Assembly: GCF_037027585.1 (NCBI RefSeq)
Contig: NZ_JAXCLE010000005.1
Location: forward strand, 62,001 to 126,000
Direction: 5' to 3'
DNA: 64,000 bases
From: Solibacillus ferritrahens
Lineage (GTDB): Bacteria; Bacillota; Bacilli; Bacillales_A; Planococcaceae
Position 1 is the stretch's first letter; every line of letters starts with the position of its first letter. Made by a program: the position numbers and the translations under genes. Shown here in pieces: positions 24,669-33,927 of this stretch. Below the pieces are notes generated by a model that did not search any database, was not told where the DNA came from, and saw only the letters and a list, made by a program, of their open reading frames with translations.

Positions 24669-25427
24669 ATGTACGAAGATAAAAAAAATGATGTGTGTAA
24701 CTTCCCGTTAAGCTTAAGTGAGTGTGATAATAAACCTCATAAACCGAATGTAAGTATTGGAAAAATATATACAAAAGTACCTGTTGTATTGGCTGAACTC
24801 ACGGTACAAGTAAATTTAGATACCTGTATTAAATTTCCTACGCCTGTCTTGGAAATAAAAGACGTGAAAAAACAGATTAAATTAGTACAATGCAGGTTGC
24901 TTCTACCAACGAATAAATTATTTATAAAAGGGTTTGTGCGGAAAAACATTCAATATGCGAGCCCCATTAAAGAACAAGATTGTGATTTAAGTACTATTTC
25001 TTCCAGTATAAATTCTTTAACGGTTGATGTTCCTTTTAGTTGTGTAACGGAAATCAAGCATTACTTGAGAAAACCTGTCCAGCCAGCAATCAACAAACGG
25101 AGTGAGTTTGATTTCTTGATTTCGGATTCACTGCCAAGTGGTTTTCCGGAAAAAGATGATTTTCTATCAAGCGATCTTTCTCAATTTCATCAAAACTCCA
25201 CTCAATATTACAATGAATTGCCATTTTGTGAGCTGATTTCAAGTAATATTATTGAATGGGATGAAGCGATTAATCGGTCTCCTTTGGCAAAGAATGCCCC
25301 TATAGGAGAAGGTATTTTCACTCAAATAGAGGAAAAGATGGTCGTTGATATTACTTTAAAAGTACTTCAAAATCAGCAAATTCGTGTATCTTCAACAACT
25401 AATGATGATTGTGATGAATATTGTTAA
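24669..25427 (+). CDS. spore-surface protein, SPOCS/CsxC-like
   Basis: A 252-residue protein with the arrangement KVPVVLAELTVQVNLD, then a cysteine-containing strand, then LFIKGFVRKNIQYA and a C-terminal VVDITLKVLQNQQIRVSS. These blocks recur in the proteins at 27679-28506 and, more weakly, at the end of 25557-27377. They resemble the SPOCS/DUF3794-like fold of spore coat and exosporium proteins (CsxC type). ATG 24669 is chosen for its AGGAGGGG site; an upstream ATG at 24648 lacks one. No signal peptide is seen, as expected for a protein made in the mother cell and assembled on the forespore. Confidence 0.7.
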   Translation: MYEDKKNDVCNFPLSLSECDNKPHKPNVSIGKIYTKVPVVLAELTVQVNLDTCIKFPTPVLEIKDVKKQIKLVQCRLLLPTNKLFIKGFVRKNIQYASPIKEQDCDLSTISSSINSLTVDVPFSCVTEIKHYLRKPVQPAINKRSEFDFLISDSLPSGFPEKDDFLSSDLSQFHQNSTQYYNELPFCELISSNIIEWDEAINRSPLAKNAPIGEGIFTQIEEKMVVDITLKVLQNQQIRVSSTTNDDCDEYC

Positions 25428-25527
25428 GTAACTAACTTCAATCCAGATAAATATTAGATTTTCACTGCTGTATATTTAATGGAGTAAAAGAAATTTTTAG
25501 CTTTTCTAAAGGAGGGGAAAGGGGGGG

Positions 25528-25560
25528 ATGTTTATGAGCATTCCTTCCAATAAGCGATGA
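25528..25560 (+). CDS. 10-codon leader peptide overlapping the next gene
   Basis: A very strong site (GGAGGGGAAAGGGGGGG) precedes ATG TTT ATG AGC ATT, a frame of ten codons whose TGA overlaps the following ATG as ATGA. The downstream gene has no ribosome site of its own, so its translation probably depends on this short frame. Alternatively a one-base frameshift (natural or a sequencing error) splits one gene whose true N-terminus is MFMSIPSNKR. Confidence 0.5.
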   Translation: MFMSIPSNKR

Positions 25561-27377
25561 ATAATTTCCGAAATCCATATGTAGACCCCGACTCATTTCA
25601 AGGTAAAATTTATGATAATTATAGAAATCACACCACCCCCCAGAGCATTCAAAATTTCTCTTTAAGTAATCAAGAAAAGTTCGAACAAAAGGAGACGCAA
25701 CAAAATCAAAAAAGTAATCAATATGGCAAAACTAAAAAACATACTATCTATATAAATCATCAATTAGAAAAAATAAACGATTCAAAACTTGTTATGTTTT
25801 CACCACCTAAAGTCGACTCGATACAAAAGCCTTTAAATGAAGATCCAATAGATGAGTTAGCATTTAATATTGCTCAAAGTAAACATCCAGAAAATGAAAA
25901 AAAGGACAAGGAAGAAATAGTTTCTACTTTAGTAAAAGAATTCTCTCTAATGCTTGAGGATAATTCTTCTATACAAGAAGACAAAGACAAGGATGAAACT
26001 ATATTCATTTCGGATAAAAGTACATCCATAAACGAAAATAAAAGCCTTGATGAATTTACCAATAATGCAAATAATGAAAGCACAACTGAACATCGTGTTC
26101 ATACAAAACACGACAATTCCGAAATGTTGCTTGCTGAATTTCATTCCATGCTCGATGAGGGAAACGATGATTTATTATCTAAAGGAGAGGATATTAAATT
26201 ATTGAGTGAAACTAACGACAATATTGATGATAATTTCCTCCTCATGTTTTTAGGAAGAAGCGAGGAGTTGCAGGAAGAAAACCAAAATAACAACACGAAT
26301 GAAGAAGATATTGATACGTTGAAAGAACCTACCAACCCTATGGAAGAAAAATATCTTACCATGCTTTCAGAAAGCGATGAATTGCAGGAAGGAAATCTGG
26401 CTATTCATATGAATGAAGAAGATATTGATGAATTGGATGAACCTACCGACGACCGCATGGAAGAGAAGTTCTTCACCATGCTTTCAGAAAGCGATGAATT
26501 GCCAGAAAAAAATCAGGTCAGTCACATGAATGAAGAAGCTATTGATAAGTTGAAAGAACCTACCGACACTATTGAAGATGAATATATCACAATGCTTTCA
26601 GAAAGCGATGAATTGCCAGAAGAAAATCAAGACAGTCACATGAGTGAAAAAGCTGCTGATGAGTTGAAAGAACCTACCGACGCTATTGAAGATGAATATT
26701 TGACTATGCTTACAGAAAGTGATGGGGTGCAGAAAGAATACGGTGACAGTTTATTTACAACCTTAAAAGGAACAAAACCTGATAAAACAGAGGATTTATC
26801 TAATTTAAAGGACCCCCATTTTATCAGCTATGTCGAAAAGAAAAAAACTACAACTGTCAAAATGCAAGTATTGCTGGCTAGATTAGAAATAGATATAGAT
26901 ATCGTTGAAACAATGGATTTGGTAATGCCGCTTGAAAATATAGTAAGAGTAGAATTATCCATTCAATCGCTTGATTGTAGAGTTGTAATCCCTTCAAAGA
27001 AAGTCTTTCTAAAAGGTGAATTCATCGCAGAAATTGAATTTAGTAACGAAGGATTAGAAAATAGAATCCAATCAATGAAAGTCTCTATTCCGTGGTCAAA
27101 AACGGCAAACATTAACTGGCTATCCGTACCTGAATACTCTCACAGTAATCAATATGAATATATGTTCCAATCTCCCAGTGAATCTACCTCCAATATCCAT
27201 TACAAATCTCACCATGAATTCGCTGAGCCCATTAATAGTCAATTAAATCAAATTAATTTTGTATGGCATCAAGAATTAAATCCGAATAATCAACAGCTTC
27301 AAATTAATGGATTGGCTCAATTGTCTATAAATTTCTTACAGGAACAATTAGTTGAACTGGATTGCTACTCGAAATAA
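25557..27377 (+). CDS. large acidic repeat protein with C-terminal SPOCS/CsxC-like domain
   Basis: A 606-residue hydrophilic protein. The N-terminal 220 residues are Glu/Asn/Lys-rich and low in complexity; residues about 222-395 are four to five acidic repeats of about 38 residues built on the core MLSESDELPEENQ and EPTD; the last 180 residues resemble the domain of the neighbouring spore-surface proteins (KMQVLLARLEIDIDIVE ... KKVFLKGEFIAEIEF). It is probably a spore coat or exosporium component whose repeat region acts as a flexible spacer. Translation appears coupled to a ten-codon leader. No enzyme motif is seen. Confidence 0.65.
   Translation: MNNFRNPYVDPDSFQGKIYDNYRNHTTPQSIQNFSLSNQEKFEQKETQQNQKSNQYGKTKKHTIYINHQLEKINDSKLVMFSPPKVDSIQKPLNEDPIDELAFNIAQSKHPENEKKDKEEIVSTLVKEFSLMLEDNSSIQEDKDKDETIFISDKSTSINENKSLDEFTNNANNESTTEHRVHTKHDNSEMLLAEFHSMLDEGNDDLLSKGEDIKLLSETNDNIDDNFLLMFLGRSEELQEENQNNNTNEEDIDTLKEPTNPMEEKYLTMLSESDELQEGNLAIHMNEEDIDELDEPTDDRMEEKFFTMLSESDELPEKNQVSHMNEEAIDKLKEPTDTIEDEYITMLSESDELPEENQDSHMSEKAADELKEPTDAIEDEYLTMLTESDGVQKEYGDSLFTTLKGTKPDKTEDLSNLKDPHFISYVEKKKTTTVKMQVLLARLEIDIDIVETMDLVMPLENIVRVELSIQSLDCRVVIPSKKVFLKGEFIAEIEFSNEGLENRIQSMKVSIPWSKTANINWLSVPEYSHSNQYEYMFQSPSESTSNIHYKSHHEFAEPINSQLNQINFVWHQELNPNNQQLQINGLAQLSINFLQEQLVELDCYSK
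26222..26740 (+). repeat. 114-bp in-frame tandem repeats
   Basis: The unit encoding about 38 residues recurs near 26301, 26415, 26531 and 26645, with a partial fifth at the left. Units differ by point changes and one added codon. Such arrays change in number by slippage or recombination. Confidence 0.75.
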
Positions 27378-27396
27378 CATTGAGTAGCTTTTTTTT
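27364..27396 (+). terminator. terminator overlapping the end of the repeat-protein gene
   Basis: GCTACTC (inside the last codons) pairs with GAGTAGC (27382-27388), followed by eight T. Confidence 0.85.
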
Positions 27397-27602
27397 ATGG
27401 GGGAAGAAGGACAGGTGTTTTCTACATAAAAATGTGTGAATTTGACAGATTAAAAAGCATAGAATTTCAGTTAAATATACTTCATTACAGACCATAAGAG
27501 CTTATTTCTAGAATCAAAATCAGAGTGAAAAAGATTGACCTTAAGTTTGATGAATTATTAAAAGTTTTCCAAAATTGAATCATCTGACTATTTGACTGGC
27601 CT

Positions 27603-27631
27603 ACGTCCTAAAGTCATTCGTTCATATGTTA
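27603..27631 (+). promoter_or_regulatory. sigma-K-like promoter
   Basis: CATATGTTA (27623-27631) is a full match to CATANNNTA, with AC at 27603-27604; the 18-base spacing is one or two longer than usual. It lies about 50 bases before the spore-surface gene at 27679. Confidence 0.5.
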
Positions 27632-27678
27632 GGGATGTAGAGTGAATAACTCTAACAAAAATGAAAGGGGTTTAGATA

Positions 27679-28506
27679 ATGACAGATCAACATTATTCAA
27701 GTAATGATGGCTTTCCAATGAAGGATAGCTATCCAAAACACGGAAAAGGTCAAAGCAAAGGGGAGGATCATGGGGTTAAATCGAATCAACAAATTCCTGT
27801 AACTGATTCCGACGTAACTTTAGTTACATCTCCACTAACAACACCTACTTTTAAAATTCCAATTGTACTTGCAGAAAGAACACTTCAAATCGTCGTAGAG
27901 TCAGATATTTCTCTTTATCCACCAGCTACGGAGATTAAACGTGTTAAAAAACATGTATTTTTAGATCAAGTAAAATTAGTACCAGTAGCATTCGCACCAA
28001 TTGGTACAACTGGCTTTTTCACAGTTACAAGAGCGAAATTATTTGTAGGAGGACATATTCGTAAAAATATTGAATATGCTTCAGCAGATTACAATGCACC
28101 ACTACAAGATCGAATCGCAAATGTTCGCTTCTCAGGTTTTGCAGAGTTAACAGCTGATGATTTCCTAAATCCACCTATTTTTGGCGTATCAGAAAATGCA
28201 GAAGCTAATTTCGTTAACGAAAAAACTCAAATGGATGCTCGTTTGGATAAATACTTCTTCCAAAATCTTGTGAGATACAATGAGCAACCATACGGTGAGT
28301 TAGTTGCTGCCAACTTCTTTGAACTTGATTTTTCACCGCACTCCACTTATCAAGATGGATCTTTCCACACATTGCGTGAAAAAATCGTACTTGACCTTAC
28401 TGTAAAAGTATTACAAGTTCAACAAATTAACGTGCCTGGAGGTGGCGTGGTATCAGTAGTTCCTGACCTTCTTCCTGGTATCACTCCTCCACCTGCAGAA
28501 GAATAA
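27679..28506 (+). CDS. spore-surface protein, SPOCS/CsxC-like
   Basis: A 275-residue paralogue of the protein at 24669-25427: FKIPIVLAERTLQIVVESD, then LFVGGHIRKNIEYASADYN and KIVLDLTVKVLQVQQINV mirror its blocks. The N-terminus is short, charged and Gly-rich, and the C-terminus ends in a Pro-rich LLPGITPPPAEE. Start with AAAGGGG. It has its own sigma-K-like promoter and terminator. It would be a structural component of coat or exosporium. Confidence 0.75.
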   Translation: MTDQHYSSNDGFPMKDSYPKHGKGQSKGEDHGVKSNQQIPVTDSDVTLVTSPLTTPTFKIPIVLAERTLQIVVESDISLYPPATEIKRVKKHVFLDQVKLVPVAFAPIGTTGFFTVTRAKLFVGGHIRKNIEYASADYNAPLQDRIANVRFSGFAELTADDFLNPPIFGVSENAEANFVNEKTQMDARLDKYFFQNLVRYNEQPYGELVAANFFELDFSPHSTYQDGSFHTLREKIVLDLTVKVLQVQQINVPGGGVVSVVPDLLPGITPPPAEE

Positions 28507-28541
28507 AAGTAAGCTAGTCTGCTCAGAAAAAAGAAGAGAAG

Positions 28542-28578
28542 GCATCCAAAGTCGTTTATTCGATTTTGGGTGCTTTTT
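28542..28578 (+). terminator. terminator
   Basis: GCATCCAAA pairs with TTTTGGGTGC, followed by TTTTTT. Confidence 0.85.
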
Positions 28579-28678
28579 TATAGTGAAACTCTATTTTACA
28601 TAAAGTTTTTAGATAATTTACATTGATTAACGAAATTCAACCCATACTAAACGGATAAATTGTATAGAGGGTGAGTTC

Positions 28679-30247
28679 ATGAAACGAAAAATAGGCATTG
28701 CGTTGATTATTTTTATCGTTACCTGCGCCGGTTTTTTACTAGCAGTTTCTGTATCTCCAATAAAGGAATTAGAGAATAGTTCAATAAAATCAAGCGATAA
28801 ACCCATTATGCTAATGGTCGTTGATTCATTAATGAGTGAACCATTACAAAAGGCAGTGAAAAAAGGAAAAGCACCTGCCTTCGAATTTTTGATTAACAAT
28901 GGCTATTTTAATCAGAAAATGATTAGCTCTTATCCGACAATGTCTGTCACGATCGATAGTACGTTACTAACCGGAGTGTATTCGGATCAACATAAAATAC
29001 CAGGGCTGATTTGGTATAAGGAAGATGAAAATCGAATAATTAGTTATGGAAGCGGAATCCGTGAAATTTGGAATAATGGGTTAAGAAACGTGGTCCGGGA
29101 CAGTGTCATTCATCTTAATGAAACTCATTTAAGTAAAGATGTTCAAACAATTCATGAGGAGCTTGCGAATCGAAAACTGTCATCCGCTTCGATCAATGGT
29201 TTCTTATATCGGGGAAGTTTTGAACATCAACTAAACGTTCCAAAGCTCATAGCAATGACTAATCTTTTACCAGAAGAAGTTGAAATAAATGGTCCTGCCT
29301 TATTTTCACTTGGAGCGCTTTCTCAGTATAATCCGGAGAATAATCGGCATAAATATGTTTGGAACCGTTTGGGCGTCAATAATAAATTTACAGCTAAGGA
29401 GATAAAATACTTAATCGACCAAAAGAAGTTACCACCCTTTACATTTGCTTATTTACCGCATGCGGATGCTTCCATACACAAACATGGACCGGATGATTTA
29501 AAGGGCATTGAAAAAGCAGATCAAGCACTACAAGAAATATTAAATAGCTTTCCATCGTGGGAGGAAGCCATTCAAAAGATAACATGGATTGTACTGGGAG
29601 ACAGCGGCCAATCTTTCGTAGGTAAAGATAAAGACAGTTCTTTAATTGATTTAAATCAATTATTGAAGAATTATACGTTTTGGGAAGGGAATAAGAACAA
29701 TGGGCAACTTGCCATCGCCATTAATGAGCGGATGGCATACATTTATGTAAAAGATCCTCAGGTTGAAATATCAGAAGTTGTGAGAAGTTTAAAAGGTGAA
29801 GAACGTATAGGTTTTATTGCATGGAAAGATGATCAAACAAACTATGTGTTAAACGCACTAAGTAATGAGGAATTAACATTTTCACCAAATGGCAAGTATG
29901 TTGATGACTATCGGCAATCGTGGCAAATTGCCGGGAATGCTTCCATCCTGGATTTGAGGCTGACTAAGGAAGGGCGAATTCATTATCAAGATTATCCAGA
30001 TGCTCTGGCAAGGCTTCATGGCGCGCTTCATTCACAAGTGGGACGAGTTATTATCGTCGATGCCAAGCCTTTCTATGAGTTTATAGAAGAGCATAGTCAC
30101 GATCATGCGGGTGGTGGTGCACATGGTTCTCTTCATAAAGTAGATTCAATCGTTCCCATGATTGTTGCAGGCACAAATGATTTTCCTCCATCCAATCGCC
30201 TTGTCGATGTGAAAAAGTGGATTCTTCAATTATTAGGTGCCGCATAA
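28679..30247 (+). CDS. membrane-anchored alkaline phosphatase-superfamily phosphodiesterase
   Basis: A 522-residue protein with an N-terminal signal anchor (IALIIFIVTCAGFLLAVSV). The mature part is a type I phosphodiesterase/nucleotide pyrophosphatase-like domain: MLMVVDSLMSE gives the first metal ligand, SYPTMSVTIDSTLLTGVYSDQH holds the candidate Thr nucleophile and its surroundings, LPHADASIHKHGPD the second metal site, and HDHAGGGAHGSLH the late histidines. It would hydrolyse phosphodiester or phosphoester substrates outside the membrane; the substrate is unknown. Start by GAGGGTGAG. A terminator follows at 30254-30288. Confidence 0.82.
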   Translation: MKRKIGIALIIFIVTCAGFLLAVSVSPIKELENSSIKSSDKPIMLMVVDSLMSEPLQKAVKKGKAPAFEFLINNGYFNQKMISSYPTMSVTIDSTLLTGVYSDQHKIPGLIWYKEDENRIISYGSGIREIWNNGLRNVVRDSVIHLNETHLSKDVQTIHEELANRKLSSASINGFLYRGSFEHQLNVPKLIAMTNLLPEEVEINGPALFSLGALSQYNPENNRHKYVWNRLGVNNKFTAKEIKYLIDQKKLPPFTFAYLPHADASIHKHGPDDLKGIEKADQALQEILNSFPSWEEAIQKITWIVLGDSGQSFVGKDKDSSLIDLNQLLKNYTFWEGNKNNGQLAIAINERMAYIYVKDPQVEISEVVRSLKGEERIGFIAWKDDQTNYVLNALSNEELTFSPNGKYVDDYRQSWQIAGNASILDLRLTKEGRIHYQDYPDALARLHGALHSQVGRVIIVDAKPFYEFIEEHSHDHAGGGAHGSLHKVDSIVPMIVAGTNDFPPSNRLVDVKKWILQLLGAA

Positions 30248-30253
30248 CAATTG

Positions 30254-30288
30254 AGAACGAACTCCGTGAAAGGATTTCGTTCTTTTTT
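30254..30288 (+). terminator. terminator
   Basis: AGAACGAA pairs with TTCGTTCT, followed by TTTTT. Confidence 0.8.
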
Positions 30289-30506
30289 AATACCTGTGGA
30301 ATGTTATATTATACTTAACAATTGCCCCGTGGAAATTTAAAACGTTTAATTTTATAATCTCCCCCAAAAATTGACATCCTCCCTAATATCATCATCAATT
30401 TAATGAAATATATAACAATTCTGATATTCATAAAGTTTATTCAATGTACTCTATATACTTAAGGTAATACTACATTCGTAGTAACTACTTTTAATGGAGT
30501 GATATC

Positions 30507-31006
30507 ATGAAAGCAGCGAGGCATTAAAAGTAGGCGGTGCATCAGAAACTTATACTGTTGAATTATCGAAAGAGCGCGGAGCGAAAGCGTTAAGGCTTGG
30601 TGCAACAGCGGTTATTAATCCTGCTGAAGAAGCTGATGTAGCGGCTAAAATTCAGGAGCTAACAAATGGCGGCGCAGACGTGGCCATCGAGGTTACAGGT
30701 GTACCAATTGTGTTACAACAAGCAATTGATTCTACTTCGTTCGAGGGCGAAACAATTATCGTGTCAATCTGGGAGAAGGAAGCATCCACTCAGCCAAACA
30801 ACATCGTGTTATCAGAGCGCAGTGTAAAGGGAATTATCGCATACCGTGACATTATCCCAGCTGTTATGCATCTGATGACAAAGGACTACTTCCCGGCGGA
30901 CAAATTAGTTACAAAATGAATTACATTGGACGATGTTGTTACGGAAGGCTTCGAAACATTAGGAAATGATAAAGATCAGATTAAAATCCTGGTCGCTTCA
31001 AAATAG
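30507..31006 (+). pseudogene. 2,3-butanediol dehydrogenase-like pseudogene
   Basis: The first codons MKAARH join directly, after a large deletion and frame change, to the second half of a zinc-dependent medium-chain dehydrogenase of the BdhA/Tdh kind (ERGAKALRLGATAVINPAEE ... ADVAIEVTGVPIVL). A TGA interrupts the frame after KLVTK at 30917-30919, and the tail continues to 31006 as TLDDVVTEGFETLGNDKDQI. The N-terminal zinc-binding half is missing, so it cannot be active. Confidence 0.85.
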
Positions 31007-31014
31007 ACTTATAG

Positions 31015-31051
31015 AAAAACGGCTTATCCCGCAATAGGATAAGTCGTTTTT
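31015..31051. terminator. bidirectional terminator
   Basis: AAAAACGGCTTATCC pairs with GGATAAGTCGTTTTT, serving the pseudogene and the convergent DUF421 gene. Confidence 0.85.
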
Positions 31052-31075
31052 AATTTCTTAATTATAGTTTCATCT

Positions 31076-31798
31076 TTAGTGCTTTATTGGCGGAGCTGTA
31101 TTTAATTCATTTTTTAAAGAAACATGCAACTCAAGATCATGATTTATAGAGGCAAAAAAAACATCGCTTATATCATGAACCCCTTGATCGGTTAATTGCT
31201 GTATTAACCATGCCTCATTTAAATTAACCCCTTTAAGTACTTCGGAATAGATTGTTCCTTCTATAATAACTGGAAAGGCCATAGAGGATTTTGATGTTCC
31301 GATATTCATATCCTCTCTTGTTACGGAGTTTTTTTCCGGCTTTTTTAACACACTTAAAGATCCGTTCGCTTCGATAATGGCTGTTTCAACTTCATTAATA
31401 TCAAATACATTCTTTTCCCGAAGCATATGAAGAATATTATCAATAGAGTAGCGGATATTTTTTAGATTATTATCGATAAATTTCCCGTTTTGAATAACTA
31501 CGGTTGGTTCAAGCGTTAATAATCTACCTATTTTCCGATTAGAAATTTTCCAGTTTGCAACAACCCTTTGAAATAGCCCGATAAAAATTATTGCCACAAA
31601 AGTCGGGGCGTGCTCAATATTAGGGTCGGCAATATCAGCTCCTACAACTGCGCCAAGTATAATAACGATTAAAAAATCAAATACTGGAATTTCTCCGATT
31701 GCTCGCTTTCCCATGAATAGGGTAGTAAACAGCAGCAAGGGCAAAATAGTTAGTATTCTTACAAAAACAATGAGAATATCTTTTATAAATTCAAGCAT
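31076..31798 (-). CDS. DUF421 (YetF-like) membrane protein
   Basis: A 240-residue member of the YetF/YrbG-like DUF421 family. Three N-terminal transmembrane segments (about 5-95) with the conserved GKRAIGEIPVFDFLIVI are followed by the soluble domain with LTLEPTVVIQNGKFI and EANGSLSVLKKP. Several paralogues in Bacillus are made in the forespore and affect spore membrane properties, but the biochemical role is not established. ATG 31798 is chosen over 31843 because the family starts just before the first membrane helix. Confidence 0.85.
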   Translation of the reverse strand: MLEFIKDILIVFVRILTILPLLLFTTLFMGKRAIGEIPVFDFLIVIILGAVVGADIADPNIEHAPTFVAIIFIGLFQRVVANWKISNRKIGRLLTLEPTVVIQNGKFIDNNLKNIRYSIDNILHMLREKNVFDINEVETAIIEANGSLSVLKKPEKNSVTREDMNIGTSKSSMAFPVIIEGTIYSEVLKGVNLNEAWLIQQLTDQGVHDISDVFFASINHDLELHVSLKNELNTAPPIKH

Positions 31799-32010
31799 TT
31801 TAACACCACTTTCTACGAACTCTTTACAAAAGAAAAAGATCAATTATACACTCAACTTTTCCATTTCAAGCGTTTTATATTACTCCTTTAAGTATTTTAT
31901 AAAAATAAGATATGAGGAGTGGTGTGGTACGCAGGATAAATCTAATCTCAATTAAAAGTAATTACTTTCACTTTTGAATATATAAAGCATTTTATAAATA
32001 ATAATTTAAA

Positions 32011-32043
32011 TAAAAAAACCCGGAATTATAAAAATTCCAGGTT
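32011..32043 (-). terminator. terminator of the coiled-coil protein gene
   Basis: On the minus strand AACCTGGAATT pairs with AATTCCGGGTT (one mismatch), followed by a long T run. Confidence 0.8.
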
Positions 32044-32074
32044 CTGTCCTCGAAAAGAGGTATCGTCTTAATAT

Positions 32075-33094
32075 TTAATCAAATTTTCCATTCGTTACTA
32101 CATCATCTATTTTAAGATTTAATACATCTTGAATATCTTTTGCTTTTAAATCCTCTGCTTTTTTCATAATTTCATTAACTTCGTTACCAAAATTCTTTAT
32201 ATCTGAATTAGCTTCATTAACTTCTGCGTTCGCGGCATCCTGAGCATCGTTAGCATCTTTTAACTCACTATTCGCCTTTTCAATTATTCCCTCAGCTTTA
32301 GTAATTTCGCCATTAGCCTTGTTAATTTCTTCATCTCCCTCTTCTTGTAAATCATATACAGTATCTTTAAATTCTGTGACTGTATTATTTAAGTCTTCTA
32401 TTAGTTCTGCATCTTTTTTAGCTTTAGCAACCGCTGCATCTAATTCAGTTTGAAGCTGATCTCTTTGTTTAACAGCCTCATTATACTTAGCAGTTTGTTC
32501 TTCAAGTTGAGTTTGTGTATGATTTAGCTTTTCTGTAGTATCTTTAAGATCAGCATTAGCTTTAGCTAATTCTGCTTCCAATTCTGCAATTCGAGCCTTC
32601 AAGTCTTTTATAAGTGTAGTAGCTTCATCAAGTTCAATTTTAGTATCCTCTAACTCTTTTAAAGTAGCTGTATTAGAAGCAAGTAATTTATTGTAATTCT
32701 CCTCTAATTTTATAAAGTTATTACCAACCTCTTCCAGACTTTTCACTAGTCCTGATATTTCCTGATTTTTTCTTTCAATTGTTAATTCTAATTGGGTGAT
32801 TTTACCGTTAAGCTTTAAAACGTCGCCTTTAAGATTGGTAATAGTAGCTTTCTGACTAGTAATAAAATTATTAGCTTTTTTTATTTTAGCATTAGCATCT
32901 TTTTGAAGTTCTTGAACTTTGTTGATTAAAGCTTGTTGATTTGAATCGTATTTAACTACTTGATCAGTTTGAAAAGAAATTTTGCTTTTAATTGCATTCA
33001 ATGTTTCAGAACCATCATACGCAACAACTCCTACAGATGCTGTTGTAAATAAAGTGCCTGCTAAAATTAGTGCTTTCCCTGAAAAGTATCCCAT
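32075..33094 (-). CDS. exported coiled-coil protein of unknown function
   Basis: A 339-residue protein with an N-terminal signal peptide or anchor (ALILAGTLFTTASVGVVA), then nearly continuous heptads from about residue 45 to 310, with many repeats of the EL-A-K-N kind (for example LKARIAELEAELAKANADL). The last third is rich in NA/EA/KA (EVNEANSDIKNFGNEVNE) like a second coiled coil. No enzymatic domain is seen. A long rod outside the membrane could have a scaffold or adhesive role. The gene is monocistronic with its own terminator; AT-rich codons resemble neighbours. Confidence 0.65.
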   Translation of the reverse strand: MGYFSGKALILAGTLFTTASVGVVAYDGSETLNAIKSKISFQTDQVVKYDSNQQALINKVQELQKDANAKIKKANNFITSQKATITNLKGDVLKLNGKITQLELTIERKNQEISGLVKSLEEVGNNFIKLEENYNKLLASNTATLKELEDTKIELDEATTLIKDLKARIAELEAELAKANADLKDTTEKLNHTQTQLEEQTAKYNEAVKQRDQLQTELDAAVAKAKKDAELIEDLNNTVTEFKDTVYDLQEEGDEEINKANGEITKAEGIIEKANSELKDANDAQDAANAEVNEANSDIKNFGNEVNEIMKKAEDLKAKDIQDVLNLKIDDVVTNGKFD

Positions 33095-33537
33095 TAAAAA
33101 ATTCCCCCAATATTGTTATTTGTATACTACAATCAAAATTAGTAGTAATTACCATATTATACTCGTGGGTTATATCTTTTATGCCTAATTTTAGTGAGAA
33201 TTTTACTATAGTTAATTCTACTTTTTAATATTTTAAATATATTATGACTAATAGCATATGTATATTTCTTTTAAAATGTTAAATTAACGTTAATTAAATT
33301 AAATAATTGATGGATAAAATTTAAAGGACTGAGTTAGGAATGAAACTTAATCGAGAGAACATTGTAAAGATGAAAAGTGGAGATATAAGAAAAGGTAATT
33401 TATACAAAGATTAGGAAAACTTGAAATGAATCTTGGATTATAAGTTCACATTACCAAAGTTACTCATTTATCTCATATACTAACTGAGGATATTATTTTA
33501 AAACCTGCTTATATTAATGGAAAAGGGAGGTGCGATA
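33095..33537. other. intergenic region upstream of the SASP-like gene
   Basis: Very AT-rich. A 24-codon frame MKLNRENIVKMKSGDIRKGN at 33340-33414 has GGAC and TTAGGA upstream but no homologue is recognised, so it is not called as a gene. The region must carry the promoter of the coiled-coil gene and, near 33480, that of the SASP-like gene. Confidence 0.4.
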
Positions 33538-33861
33538 ATGACCCAGATACAAAATAAACTGGAACAAATGAAACTTGAAATAGCAGCGGAGTTTGGAATT
33601 GATAACTACGATTTAATCGATAAAGGTGAACTACCTTCTAGAGTGAACGGTAAAATTGGTGGTGAAATGACTAAAAGGCTTATTGAATTAGGGAAAATGC
33701 AATTAGTTCAAATGACACAACGAGAATTAGTACCTATAGAAATAAAAAGGGAAGAAGTTATGAAAAAGCAGCTTATGCTTCCTTGGCCAGAAGAGTACCA
33801 CGGAGATTTACTGCCGATCCCTGGTCATTATAATTCCCCAAAGAATAACTTTTATAATTAA
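33538..33861 (+). CDS. alpha/beta-type small acid-soluble spore protein with C-terminal extension
   Basis: A 107-residue protein. LEQMKLEIAAEFGI and GELPSRVNGKIGGEMTKRLI match the two conserved DNA-binding helices of alpha/beta SASPs, which coat spore DNA and protect it against UV and heat. Family members are usually 60-75 residues; here a tail of about 50 residues (KKQLMLPWPEEYHGDLL...) follows. Lengthened SASP-like proteins are known in this group, but the role of the tail is not. Start at 33538 by the AAAGGGAGG site. Terminator at 33883-33915. Confidence 0.82.
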   Translation: MTQIQNKLEQMKLEIAAEFGIDNYDLIDKGELPSRVNGKIGGEMTKRLIELGKMQLVQMTQRELVPIEIKREEVMKKQLMLPWPEEYHGDLLPIPGHYNSPKNNFYN

Positions 33862-33882
33862 TTGGCAAGAAAATTGGTATAT

Positions 33883-33920
33883 GAAAAATGCTTAGATGTG
33901 AACTAAGCATTTTTCTTTTT
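33883..33920 (+). terminator. terminator after the SASP-like gene
   Basis: GAAAAATGCTTAG pairs perfectly with CTAAGCATTTTTC, followed by T. Confidence 0.88.
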
Positions 33921-33927
33921 TTTTGAC

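Noticed and set aside
33340..33414. 24-codon peptide gene
   Set aside because: Too short with no homologue or convincing context.
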